From Pyrrhosoma nymphula (lineage: Eukaryota; Arthropoda; Insecta; Odonata; Coenagrionidae), in assembly GCA_963573305.1 (NCBI GenBank), contig OY754332.1:140671977-140735976 (forward strand): 64,000 bases of DNA. The letters run 5' to 3'. Made by a program: the position numbers and the translations under genes. This document shows positions 1 through 11,589 of the stretch, in pieces (within the stretch, counting starts at the first letter, position 1; each line of letters opens with the position of its first letter). The notes below the pieces were generated by a model. The model saw nothing but the letters and a program-made list of their open reading frames with translations, made no database searches and had not been told where the DNA came from.

Positions 1-1650
1 TATCCATAATATATCCTCCCATTACTGTTTTAGAGAGGCTGTCATGTTGAAAAATGTGCGCATTAAATTTGCCTCTTCTGTCATGTGGAGTTCTACATGT
101 ACATATTACTTTTTCTCATCCTCTTCGTGTGACTTCACCGGAAAAAACCCATCATACAAGAAAAATTTGGCAATCAACCACACCTCATCTAAGAAAGGTC
201 GCGTCAGGAAAAGTGAATAGGCCAACGTGTTCCACTGTGATGATGACGCGTGAGCAGCAGAAGGTAGACTCAGGGAATGAGACACACATGTGCTTGGGAT
301 TTGGAGGCTGGGGCTGGCCATAAGGTCTATGGGACTGGCGTATGGTGTATGGGGAGGGACAGGGATAAAGTGGCATTGGGGGGGGGGGGGGGGTGGGGCA
401 GCTGGATGTGGGCGATAAGACGAGGGTATGCTGGAGGATCTTGTATATTGAACCGTGCCAGCGACAAGATCCTTGAAGACTCTCCTTCTTCTTACTCGGG
501 GTGAGCGTTGCATTTGATGATTGCAAAAAGAGTGTTTAACCATCCCTCTGCGCGCAGTCGCACTGTCGTCCTTCTGGTTGATTGGAAACGAGCATCTCAA
601 GATTGATTATTCACAGTCAAGTAGTGAAGCACTTCCGAAGGAGTTAAAGAACCAGTAGCACATGTTGGTGATAACTCACTCCCTGTCGAAAACTCTTGCA
701 GGGTGTCATGCATGTGTGAATGAAATAAAATATTAAGGTCTTTCAGTAGCTATTCCACCGTTATTGTAGTTTTGGGATTCTAATATGAAACGGTTACTTT
801 TCATTTCAATACCAAAGGGCCTTGGAATCGTCATTAACACCATGACTGAGATAGTTGTAACGGTGAATAGCATCGCGGATCACATTCTTTTTGTTACTTT
901 TGAATTTCTTCCCATTCACTTGCAAGTAAAATACTGTAAAAAGTTTAAGGCTTTTTTTTGTTCGCTGATTGGAAATACCTACTTCTTTAGTGTTTGTCTG
1001 ACTTACTCAGCGATTAATTGGAGATAATTATTTTTAAGCTAGTGCTTACTACGAAAATGCTTGTAAATTATGTATCATTCTGTCTACATAGATATAGACG
1101 ATGCACAGTGGTCCCAAATCGTAAAAAGCCGGCCAAAATTTATATTACTGATACTTCTACATGCTTTCTAAACTTGAAAGTTGTTATAAGTGGTGAATTT
1201 TATTTTGCATTTTTTTACTGTCTTCGATATTATTGCTTTTGTTTGACAAATTATTTAAAAAATTAATTTATAGAATTATATAAAAATTTTATAGTTACTA
1301 CTTAATATTTTCGATCCGCAGAGTATGAACTAAAAGTAATTTTTGCTGTATCTCTGATTATTATTGAATTTAATTGTAGAGAAATTGTTTGAACAATTGG
1401 TATTTACTGATAAAAATTGAACAGTAATGATTGTTCCTAAATATTTTCGCATCGCAGTATCCAAATCATAATTTATTTTTACTGTATCTCTGAATATTAT
1501 TGTTTTTACGAGAGATGTTGTTTATATAATTAAAAACAACACACAAATTGCCATTATAATCGGATTTATATGGTAATCTGACTACTAAGGTCATTCTGCA
1601 CTGTTTTATTTGAAAAATAAATCCCTGCATATTATCACTTCATTCAAATT
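1..1650. other. Unassigned AT-rich DNA with a G16 run
   Basis: No gene or known element could be recognised. The only distinct local feature is an uninterrupted run of 16 G at 378-393, followed by T and four more G, inside a purine-rich stretch (about 300-430). The rest, especially 1000-1600, is very AT-rich and full of stop codons in all frames. Confidence 0.5.
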
Positions 1651-1718
1651 CTAGGCGAGATTCGAACCCGCGACCTTAACTAGAGGTAGAGCTGTATCGA
1701 GCGTTAGCTACTAGGGTT
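1651..1718 (-). repeat. tRNA-like head, probably a SINE remnant
   Basis: On the minus strand this stretch has the internal RNA polymerase III promoter layout of a tRNA. A box-A-like segment (TAGTAGCTAACGCTC) is followed about 35 bases later by a clean box B (GGTTCGAATCTC). The T arm can fold: GCGGG pairs with CTCGC (one G-U pair) around the TTCGAAT loop, at plus-strand 1655-1671. The acceptor stem and anticodon arm do not form a convincing tRNA. A tRNA-derived SINE head or tRNA pseudogene is therefore more likely than a working tRNA gene. Confidence 0.4.
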
Positions 1719-3400
1719 GGAAACTTAAATATATGAACACTAATTACTAAACAGTTTGATTATTTAGAAATATATTATTATTAGCAATGAGAAAAAAAAT
1801 TAGTTTTGCCACAGTTGTATTATTGGTTTTGGTGTATGCAATTAAAGGCATCAAAATCATCCTCCGATAGTTCATCATTCTCAGTATCACTCTGCGGCTC
1901 ATTCAGAGTGAGAAGGCACCGTACCTCTGAAAATAAGTGAACGTTTTTTTTTTTGGAAGCATGAAATGATAGAAATAAGGGATAAACGTTGACTGCAGAC
2001 TTCGGAATAGATCCTCGTTTGTTGCCATTATTGAAGATCTCCTTGTGTGATGCTCCAGGAATCTTCAGATATCTTTGTTCCAAATTTCCATAGTCTCTTC
2101 TGTCAATTGACCAATAGAATGGATGACTGCCTTGGCTCTGTGCATTATCAGCTTGTGTAGGACTGGTGGTATGTAATACCTTGCATAAAGCTGGACATAG
2201 AAATCAGCAGTAGATAAACATTATTCTATGAATGCAGCTTCTCTGATCTTGAAGCCACTTGTCAATACCTACAAAATTACAGAAAAACCAATAGATAAGA
2301 TTCTCGTCGATTCTTTAAAGGAAAATAAAATGATATTTAATGGATTTTTATTTAATGACTAAAAGCGAAAAAATTGGTGGTTGCGTAAACTGGCCACTTT
2401 TAACAGTTTTTGCTTTAAGTAAAGGACGTTACCCATTAATGTACGCGACAGATACGAAAATGAAACTTCAGAATCATCAAAATGGTACACTTAAAAGTGA
2501 TTTCAGTAGACAACTTCACATCAGCAAAAATCATCTTGCGGTATTTCCACGAATAACGGTCGTTCCGTAGCATTATTCTACACCCGTAGCCACGTCCTGA
2601 ACAAGTGATATATTTATTTTTCCTTTCTTTTCACCACCTGCTTGCTCCCATAAATAGATCTTACCCTAAAAATAATTAAATAATATATTTTTAATTAATG
2701 AAACTTTAACGATTAAAATTTTCGAATAAAATATGTGATTCGTCTACCTTTCATTGTTTGATTTTCTGAGGGGATTGATATCTGCAAAAGGCATTCGAAA
2801 CATTGAGTGTAGCTGTGAAGAATTAGTAACCCGAAAGAATAGCTTAATTCATCCACTGGTCTCTTAATTATCAAAATATTAATTTCAGAAAATCTGGCAC
2901 TACAAATATAGCACTTCATATAGCTGATTTCCGTGAGAGCACTACATTCTTGAAAGAAGTTTAAATGAATATAGTAAGGTGTAATATGCTTATTACAGTA
3001 AAAAATCAATCTCAAAGTAACCAACTACCTTTTTTTTTCAAACATTGTGAGCATCATGTGTAATTTCATGGTCAAAAGAGTGGCCTGGCTGTTTAAGAAA
3101 CTTTCAACTCTGGAATCCTCAAATTCTATTTGCACAGCCTTCATGTCCCACTATCACGTCCATTCGCTGCCGTTGCAGCTCTCAGAATTATTGATGAACA
3201 TCTTGCCTCCCTGGGAGAATAAATATTTTAGTCGAGCCAGATTGATACACGCTAGACTAATTGGAGACTCTCGAGTGCACGATCCAAGAGAATAATTTAT
3301 CAGATAAAAATTTCCGATCTAGAAAATGAAGCGATGCTCACAACATCACGGGTTGTACAGTACGAAGAGTCATATTTTTGCCGCAATCCGGACATGATTT
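1719..3400. other. Unassigned AT-rich DNA
   Basis: No recognisable protein domain, RNA gene or repeat was found on either strand. Only short random-looking reading frames are present. Confidence 0.4.
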
Positions 3401-3408
3401 ATAATGCT

Positions 3409-3640
3409 CTAAAAATATGCATGTAAGTAGGCTTAATCATAGGGAGCATAGAATTGGGAAAAAAATGGTTCGCGGAATTTGGTTATCAGAACTTAAAACA
3501 TTTTGTATTTTAACCCAAAAATTCTGTTTTTTTCTATTTTCTTCAAAAGTATAGACGCTATTCAAAAACAGTTTTAGGAGGGTAAAAGAGGACGCAATAT
3601 CGCTTGTAAAAGCATATTTGGATTTTTTCCTAGATTTGCT
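3409..3640 (+). repeat. Dispersed repeat, copy A (inverted relative to 5.6 kb)
   Basis: This segment resembles the reverse complement of 5530-5765. The clearest match is GGTTATCAGAAC with its flanking AAAAAATGGTTCGCGGAATT. Scattered similarity continues through a TTCAAAAA...GGGTAAAAGAGG stretch matching the other copy's TTCAAAAA...GGGGAAAAGGGC. The match is partial and contains indels, so the copies are old. No coding potential is apparent and the family is not one I can name. Confidence 0.45.
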
Positions 3641-5529
3641 CGATTAAAACTAAAATCGAGAAAGTTTATCTCATATAAAAAACACGGAAGGAGACAAAGA
3701 AATTGGCATTTAACAATTAGAAAGTATGTAAAACATATTAAGCAAATGGTTTAATGAAATGCATCCATAAACATCCGGTGAACTATTTTTTTCCTGAACA
3801 ATATTACTGAGGAAACATTTCCTCAGGCTAAATGATTATAACTACAGCATCGATGGAAGGTAAAATAAATTTACGGTTGGATATATAAACATATTTAATA
3901 ATTTTCTTAACTAAAAAAATTATTCGTCTTCCTCAAGTTCATTATGGTTCACTGGAGCATCGGTTTCATCATCGGACCCATCGCTCTCACTGGCTGTTTC
4001 TTGATTGAAATTGGTGCACGAATCTGTTAAGCATGAGGCACACTAGGAAGTGCAAAGTAATCCGTTCTTCCGGCATGAACAAGTTTTTCCTCCGCAGTTT
4101 CGTTTGCTTTTGCAGAAAATCAACTTTAAAATATCATCAAGAGCTGGAGCTTGTGTCATTTGCCTAGGCAGTAGAATATGAATTCTCCAGGGAATTACAC
4201 AACAATCTTCAGAAACTTGATTACACTGAGGCTACGAGACTGCAACTAGCTACTCTGCCCTAAAAATGAATAAGGACGGAGCTAAAATTTAAAACTGATG
4301 ATTTATAACCTGAAAAATATTGTTATAACAAACTCAAATAATTTATTAAAAACTAATATACATATGAATTCTGGCTCCATGAAATATTTTCTTTTATAAA
4401 CCTTAAATAATAAAGTCGTAATTTGATCAGTTTCCTAGATATTTATAAATAAGTTACAATATTTAGGAGTTAGGTGCTTCTTCATTTGTATGGCAGCGCA
4501 ATCATGGCTCACGTTTGTTGCACAGGTTTGAATAGCATGTACTTACTTTGCTGATGAATTCTCTCAGTCTCCAAAACTGAAAAAACTTCACCAATGCTTC
4601 GCTTTTACAAGTTAACTTAGACAACTCCGAAATGCTGAAATGTAAACACACGTAGAGCAGAACGCACCCAAACGGCTTCCGTGGTCTGCCGCAGCGCGAC
4701 GCACGCGCAGCATGGCGCCTGAAGACATTCTCGCCTCGTGCTGTCGAGAAGGGGACTTTAGTTGGGATGGATTCTCTTGTCCCGATAATCCAAGCATATG
4801 CTCACTATATGAAACGTATCAGGTAACTCGTTCTCTTGCGTTTCCACGCATATCATACAATCCCGAGTCCTATAGTTCGATAATATTCTAATTTTATCTC
4901 AAAAATTGAAGAATTCGTGTCTTTGCGCAATTTTCAAATCTCAACAAATTCATCGATCCCTAGAAAAATTTGAGAAACAGAATCGTCAAGATGATGTCTC
5001 GTGGATCAATCTCCTTGTCTTTATATTTCGATAGCTTTCTTATTGACCCGTTTATTTTCTCGTCCTTGAGAAATATGGCGCGTACCCGTGAACTCATAAA
5101 ATACCAAGAGAGTAAAAGAAACTCCATTTTTGTCCAGCTAAACTGACACAAACTTTTACCATCGCAATCCAAAACGTATGGTGCTGGGAAGCTATATACA
5201 CAATTATTCTTGATAATATCCGGGTATTCGGAATATATACTGCATTTTAGTAGCTCAAATGAAGTTTCCAGTACAAGTGCCGTGAAAACCAGTGAAACAT
5301 ACTCAATGTTACCAATTTATAAAATTTTTCAGGAATATGAAAGCCTAGGGCTTCATGAACATTAAGCAATTAGCTTTTGAAAATCCGATGATTTTTGCCG
5401 AGTTATGACTAATTCTGTGAGCCGACACGATGGGATTTCATGTATTTTTCAATGGCGCGAAACCTTGGAGCCCCACTCGTCATAGATATACTCAATGCCA
5501 TTTCTTAACGAAATAACGTACTTTGGTTA
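3641..5529. other. Unassigned DNA
   Basis: No gene was recognised. A short locally GC- and CpG-richer patch lies at about 4660-4760. At 5270 there is a ~22-base motif (ACAAGTGCCGTGAAAACCAG) that recurs with two differences near 59469, hinting at another low-copy repeat. Confidence 0.35.
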
Positions 5530-5765
5530 AGAATGTATTCCTAACGTTTTTGTCAAGAATTTTACGCCCTTTTCCCCTGTTAAATCCATTTTTGAAAAAA
5601 TTTCATACTCTTCGAGAAAAATGGGGAAAACTACATTTTTCTGTTAAAATTCAAGAACTTTTTTGGGTTCTGATAACCGAATTCCACGAACCAATTTTTT
5701 TCTAAATTGTATACGCCGTAAACTATATACATGCACACTTTCATCATATTATGTATTTTGGCCGG
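5530..5765 (-). repeat. Dispersed repeat, copy B (inverted relative to 3.4 kb)
   Basis: Read on the minus strand, this matches 3409-3640, including the shared TTGGTTCG(T/C)GGAATT and GGTTATCAGAAC blocks. The two copies lie about 1.9 kb apart in inverted orientation. Divergence is considerable. The family is unnamed, and no terminal repeats or target duplications could be defined. Confidence 0.45.
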
Positions 5766-7479
5766 TTTAAAACCTCCATTGACTGGACTTGGGAACCTAG
5801 CCACAAAAATGGGATTCCTTTGGGTTACACCGCACGCCGCGCCGGCCCACCGCCCGCGGCAGCGCACTGCACCGCTAGACTTGAAACGATCTTGAGGTCA
5901 AATATGAAAACGAAAACAATATTTTTCTTTTTCTATACACTCTGTATACTTTACTATTTTAAACTATGCCAAAACATCCTGGGAGAAAAGCGGTGCTTAA
6001 AACGATGTTGCTATTTTTATGTCAACATAAAAGATATAATAGCTTAAAGTTTAAATATTTGTACAAGGTTAAAAAAAGATCGAGGGAAACCAAACCATTC
6101 GGTAATGGTGAATAAAAGTACCAAATTACATTTATTAATTTTTAAACTACATATATTGAACGAGAGCTTTCTTCCATCTCTCAATTCGCCGGAGATCTTG
6201 TGGCAGGCGAATTTACCACGAATGACCCAGGTTTGACGGATTAATATGAGAAGCACAATTACCATTGTAGGGACATATATTGTGGGGCATATACTGTAAA
6301 ATATGAACACAATTCTCCGAAATAGGATTCCGATAGAAAGCAGAAAAATGACTTTTGGTCAGCTTTTTTTCGATTTGGAACCACTGTAGGATGTCTATAT
6401 GCCGGAACTACCTATTTATGAAAATAATATGTCCAAAAGTAACGAACGATTGTGCATTTTGATTACGACTTATAGAAATATTCTATTCATTAATATTGGG
6501 AAGCCGTAAGAGCTCTCCACGTTATTTTCCAATGGCAATACCATTTAAATATTGCATCTTTTCATAAGAAAATTTACAACCGGTAACTACATGCCTTTTT
6601 TCTTAGTGCGGTTGCAGTTCAAGGTTGTATTTCGTAAAAATCATCAATATAACTTCTGCTTGCTGATTACTTCAATAAGTCACCTTTTAGCATTTAAAAA
6701 TTTGGCTCATGTCATTTGCGGCTTTATTGGTGGCATAGGTGTATTACACACGGTCTATCATAGAATGATTAAAGTTACCTCCAATAAATCAAAGTTTCAT
6801 GAAAAAAATCGCTGGTGATGGTGGGAAATTCGATTCACTTACATTGATTAACAGAAAGATTTTTTACTCAACCACATGTTCCTGATGAGAAAATGTTTTA
6901 ACATTAAAATTTTAATCGGCCAAAATGTACCGCTCAGTCGCATTGATATCTGAGATGTCCCTCCCATTACAGGATTTTAAGCCATCCCTTGGGAAAAAAT
7001 TGGTTCAATGTTACTTCCTTCCCCTTTTGTTTTCTTTCTTGCAGTTACTTTTTCTATAATTGTTTATAATTTTAAAAATATTATCGTTGTCTAATGCACT
7101 CTATTTTATAATTATGATTTTAGACAAAGCAAAGATTTAGTTCGAAAGAAAAACAGGAGATTATTTCCGAACTAGCCTAAAAAGTGTGTTTATTTTGCTG
7201 CTTCAAAATAACCGTAGCTCCGGGGCGATGGACCTGAGACAAGTGAGGAGAGTCCAATTTTGGACAGTTCACTCAAACGTAAAAGAATCAATCATATGTA
7301 TAAAATGAAACTGACGCGAAATGTTAAAATAACTACCAGATTTTCATTTGTTAGATTGTTAATTTTCTTCAGCTTCAAGGTGAGGTCATTAGCAGTAGCA
7401 GGGAAAATTATATTAGACCAGCCGCTACCTATGGATGAATGTTAAAGTGGATGTATCAAATAAATAAACACCCCGGTTT
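5766..7479. other. Unassigned DNA with a short CpG-rich patch
   Basis: A GC-rich patch of about 50 bases (5826-5876, with GCCGCGCCGG and CCGCCCGCGG) stands out against the AT-rich surroundings. No gene or named repeat was recognised in the rest. Confidence 0.35.
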
Positions 7480-7483
7480 TTAA

Positions 7484-7795
7484 ACTTCTTATTCCCACGG
7501 GCCGATATATATCGGCTTTCGGATCTCGGGCGAGAAGGCCTATGGACCAATATATCGGCTTTGCCAAAAATATATTATTTATGTTTCTAATACTGCTGTA
7601 ATTAGGTGTGTGATTCAACTAATTTAAAAACATTTCACGAACTTGAAGTTCTGTTTTTTGGTAAAATAAGAGAAATGGCAGAGCGATATTATAAAATATG
7701 GCTTCACCATATTTTTGTTCTAAGATGTTACATTTTATTTATATAGCCTTGGTATTTCTCACCCCTGCCATTTAGAGTAGGTGGCACCAAGACGG
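7484..7795. repeat. Possible TTAA-flanked MITE containing a perfect 16-bp palindrome
   Basis: The 312-bp interval is bounded by TTAA at 7480-7483 and at 7796-7799, the target type used by piggyBac-like elements. The termini are only weakly inverted: left begins ACTTCTTATTCCCACGGG, right reverse-complements to ACCGTCTTGGTGCCACC. Just inside the left end is a perfect palindrome, GCCGATATATATCGGC (7501-7516). The half-motif ATATATCGGCTTTG recurs at 7550. TTAA is frequent in AT-rich DNA, so the assignment is tentative. Confidence 0.28.
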
Positions 7796-7799
7796 TTAA

Positions 7800-10037
7800 A
7801 TACAAAGTGATGGGAAATATCGAATGAAAGAGAACAACTGGTGAATCCATAATAAGAGTGACTTTTTCTAAATTTCGGTGCAGAAAAACCTTACACAGAA
7901 ACATTGGGATGGAATGTCAATGATGAAATAGGAAGTCTGGTGGTGAAAAGCGTTACCGATGGGGACTTAGTGATTTCAGGGACCCGCTTAAAAACGATAG
8001 CAAGGAAAATTGTTTTAAATCATCCATAGTACCCTATATCTGGTATTCCAGTGATAAAGGACTCCAATAACTTCCTTAAGTAAAATATTTTGATTAACAT
8101 AGTCCTCATTAGGTTTTTTACTGCACGAGAGTTTCTAAATAAAGGCCTAATTCTTGAACCTAGGTTAAGGACGTCGTTATTCATTCCAGGCATATGTTCT
8201 TATGTGCGCCAAGTTTTTTTTTCTAATTTTGATTTCTATCTACTTCGTCAGGCATAACTGAATCTTGCTAACGGAAATGTTGATTGGAACATGACTATGA
8301 AACCAGTGAAGGGTGATCCGTTAAAAAGTGCTGGAAAAATAAAACAGATAATTAATTAATGAGAATGTGTTTAAGAACTACCTGATGGATGCCTGGCAGT
8401 GTTTGAATAATAATTGAAAATACATTGCAATGATTTAGTTACCAAGTTATATCATAGCGTTAACCGGCACTGCGACCAGGTATTTAACTGACGCGTAACC
8501 ACCATGTCAGCATTTGGCATTGTCCATGTTGCATTGTCACATTGTCGTGTCGGCTATGTTTTTGATGAGTTTTCAGCTACCCATTGGAGTTTTTGCGATG
8601 CACCTTTCCTGTACTCCTAAAAACTCTCACTATTCGTTGACACAATCATTCGTAGACTAATTGGAGAAAATGAGCAGTTCTGTATTATATTTATTTATTG
8701 TCATACGCTAGGAAAGAAAGAAGTTTGTTGCAACAAAAGTAAATGCCAATGATCTCTCATTAATTTCTAGGGAAATGACTCATTGACGTCATTTTTCATA
8801 CAGGATACTATTATGCAGTGATCCAATGAGTGAAGTCTTAGATTTTCTCGTGAACTTGTCCAAAAAGAGCTATAATTTTTCCACTGGCTGACAGTGCAAA
8901 GTCATTTCTTTTGCCAAATAGTCGATAAACAAATTACTATTGAATCCGTAACACACCCAAGTTCTGACTTAACGTTGAAATTTGGTCCATTAAACAATCT
9001 TGAGTAACTTATATTATGTTATATGTCGTGCGAGCTTCACAAATCATATTGATGTGAACGTGTATCAACGAGTTGAGCACATTTTTATGTAGTAATACAG
9101 TCCCTCTCCCTTATCTTATGTGAGTGGCTAAAAACTTACCTGCAATGAGAGAAAGTCTTGTGATCTCCTCTGAGTTTAAAATAAACTCAAGCGTCCCAAA
9201 CTTAACGCGAAATATTACTGGCGCCTCCTTTCTGCGTGATTGAAACGATCCCATCCTAGTCTTGTCACATTATAAGGCTGTGCTCCTATTTCCCCCATAT
9301 CACATTTTAAACCATTAAGATCTCTCTTGGATTTTTAAAAAAACTCTCTATAATACTCCTTCTATGGGTTCAAGTGCAGCGTAACTAGTGTTATCTTCTA
9401 TATAAAAACCAGTAAAAAACACTAATGAAGTAAAATGCAGGACTAATCTATGCGCAAAGAATACTTTCTTCCTCCAGAGGACCCCAAAAAATCTCACCGA
9501 TTTTCTAAAACAATTTTCTCCCAAATCCATTGACTTTGTCCTTAACTGATGTAATCGCACTAAAGCGCCATTCGCTGATATTGCACGTTACCCATACGGA
9601 ACTCATTTCACGCCTCCCCGGTCGCCAATACATTTTCTGTCCCTGCCTGCCCGCCCAACCACTTCCTCTCCTATCTCTCCCACCCCCTGCCACTCCCCCG
9701 CTCCATTCAAGTCTCTTCCTACTAATGCCTCGCTCTCTCCAGTCCTAAACGGTTTCGGTCGCCCACCGCGAACGCCGGGTGGATTCCGCAGTGCTACCCG
9801 CTGACCAATTGCCGTTGTCAAACTCAGCTCTATGGCTCGGAAGTTCCGAGCCGCCTTTCAGCCATCTGGCGGTATTTCGCTCGAGGAGGAGACCGGTAAA
9901 CGTGCTCATCTGCGATTGAGGTAGTGGTCAGCTTATGCATCAGATTAACCCTTAGTTGGGCGTGTCCTTTTGTGTTACGCGTTTAGGTCCCCCAAAAGTT
10001 AATGACAGGTCAAGTGCTTCATCGATGGTCAATTTTC
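7800..10037. other. Unassigned DNA with a C-rich, CpG-containing patch
   Basis: No gene was recognised. At about 9615-9850 the composition shifts to C-rich/pyrimidine-rich with several CpGs (for example ACCGCGAACGCCGGG). This resembles a promoter or 5' exon region, or the end of an element, but no splice or coding structure could be supported. A TTAACCCTTA at 9945 resembles the terminus of the piggyBac-like element at 13.36 kb but has no matching partner end. Confidence 0.35.
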
Positions 10038-10080
10038 AATTCAAAAGGTATAACTGGTAGTTTCAGGTGTAACTTATTCA

Positions 10081-10226
10081 TTTTATAAATGAAAAACTAA
10101 AACTTTGTGGTTCCACAATGATATTTTATTTCACGACCCGGGTTTCGACGGATGACGTTATAGCACGGGTCGTGAAATAAAATATCATTGTGGAACCACA
10201 AAGTTTAAGTTTTTTATTTATAAAAT
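10081..10226. repeat. Fold-back MITE with ~60-bp inverted arms
   Basis: The left arm (10081-10140) and right arm (10166-10226) are near-perfect reverse complements, separated by 25 bp. The core shared block is TTCCACAATGATATTTTATT. The only visible differences are near the outer ends. The 12-mer AATTCAAAAGGT lies on both sides (10038-10049 and 10224-10235), overlapping the right arm's end, and could mark an insertion. The arrangement fits a non-autonomous fold-back element; there is no coding capacity. A similarly designed element lies at 52.85-53.05 kb. Confidence 0.6.
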
Positions 10227-10239
10227 TCAAAAGGTGTTT

Positions 10240-11020
10240 ACTTTCGCCTTTACGATACAAAAGAAAGGAAGAAGAAACTTGATTTCTGCGTTCCCTTTAT
10301 AGACTATGATATTTACAATTTCAGACCTGGAATCAAAGTAAGGAGAGGTGCAGTACTCTTTTCCATGCATTTCTATCGCATTCCTTATGTCAGCTAGTAA
10401 CAATGCCTCACAACGTAGTAATCCAAGGATAAATTGATTGGAGCGGAGAGTAGATAGATTTGTAAAACTTTCGGGCGATAAACTTAGCACTTTTAACAAA
10501 CTGTGAATTGATTTCGGCAGGGAATCACCAAAAAAACCAAGAGAAAAATATAGGTTGAATATTTTCCTTAATTTCAAAGCAAACGTTTTCGTAAGATATT
10601 CAATGTATGTTGCTAATATCAACGTTCACGATCACGATCATAAGATGAAGATAAAATATAGCAGAAAGGATACATTTAAATATAATTTTTTGCGGACAGT
10701 AAAGGGATCATAATAGTTGTGATAGATCTTTTATGTGATACTCCCACTCTTGCTTGATGTAATAGAAATTGTAATAGAATATACTAACTTGTCATATTAC
10801 TTATACCTTACACTGCATAAAATATACATCATGATTTAGTTTTCTACATCAATCTCATAGTAACTATGACTTGGCAGTATAATATAATATATACTATTAC
10901 ATAGTAAAATATTTATTGCTCCTTCAAGTTGTACATAATATATAACAATAATTACAGACTGGAGCTTTAGGTGATCCCTAACGCATTTGCCTGTTGGTGG
11001 GGTCTCCTCAAAATGTTATA
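10240..11020. other. Unassigned AT-rich DNA
   Basis: An open frame of 131 codons runs on the minus strand (10622 to 10227). Its translation shows no domain I recognise and no upstream context, so I do not call it a gene. From 10640 on, the sequence is very AT-rich. Confidence 0.35.
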
Positions 11021-11129
11021 GTAATACTAGCACATTTTTTTTAGTATAGCAAAATGTCTCCAGTTGGAAAGAGGAACTCTTTGTAACAGAAAAATAATAA
11101 ACATAAGTAAAAAAACAAAGGAATATAAA

Positions 11130-11231
11130 TATAACACACAAAAGTACAAAACCAAGGATATTGATAGCAAACAATCTCTATATAACACACAAAAGTACAA
11201 AACCAAGGATATTGATAGCAAACAATCTCTA
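11130..11231. repeat. Perfect 51-bp tandem duplication
   Basis: Two identical, directly abutting 51-bp units occupy 11130-11180 and 11181-11231, each starting TATAACACACAAAAGTACAA. The duplication ends where similarity to a minus-strand non-LTR 3' coding fragment begins. It therefore sits at, or just downstream of, that element's 3' end. The identity of the two units implies a recent duplication. Confidence 0.85.
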
Positions 11232-11560
11232 TAATAGATCCCTAGTCATATTTACACTAGATAATAGACAGAGATTCACCAACTTGTGGAAAGTTTTGAT
11301 GCTAGACCTGACTTGGATTCTCTGTGGCAAGCTATTGAATATTTTGGGCCCCAAATAAAGATAACATAGTTTGAAAAGTGTTATATTTGGTTTGGGCAAA
11401 ACATACGAAACATTTGTCCGCAGATTGTATGAATGAGGCTTATCCAAGACTTAAGGGTTATTTCCGCTACGAAGGTAGAATAGTCTTAGCACCTTGTATA
11501 TGTATAAGTGGCTTAAAGGGAGTATCTGCAGTTTTTCGAATATTGGAAAAGAAGGTGAAG
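11229..11560 (-). pseudogene. Non-LTR retrotransposon ORF2 C-terminal fragment
   Basis: Read on the minus strand, a frame at 11447-11229 encodes YNLRTNVSYVLPKP, then LGPKIFNSLPQRI, then SIKTFHKLVNLCLL. This is the typical C-terminal tail of jockey/CR1-like non-LTR reverse transcriptase proteins: a (H)YNLR motif, then GPK-(I/W)WNSLP, then FK/FHK-L. Upstream (11560-11450), another frame reads ILPL-HLYIYKVL, also typical of this region, so there is a frameshift between the two. No reverse transcriptase core remains. This is a 5'-truncated dead copy whose 3' end is near the 51-bp tandem repeat. Confidence 0.6.
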
Positions 11561-11589
11561 AAGGACCTACTCTGGCTATAGTACGAACA

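Noticed and set aside
106..600. Minus-strand open frame of 164 codons
   Set aside because: It crosses the G-run (giving a proline stretch), has several overlapping open frames and no recognisable domain. Composition explains it.
9945..9999. TTAACCCTTAGTTGGGCGTG resembling the terminus of the piggyBac-like element
   Set aside because: No matching inverted end with TTAA was found nearby. The resemblance is limited to the first bases.
11130..11231. CRISPR-like or satellite array
   Set aside because: There are only two abutting identical units with no spacers; it is a simple tandem duplication.
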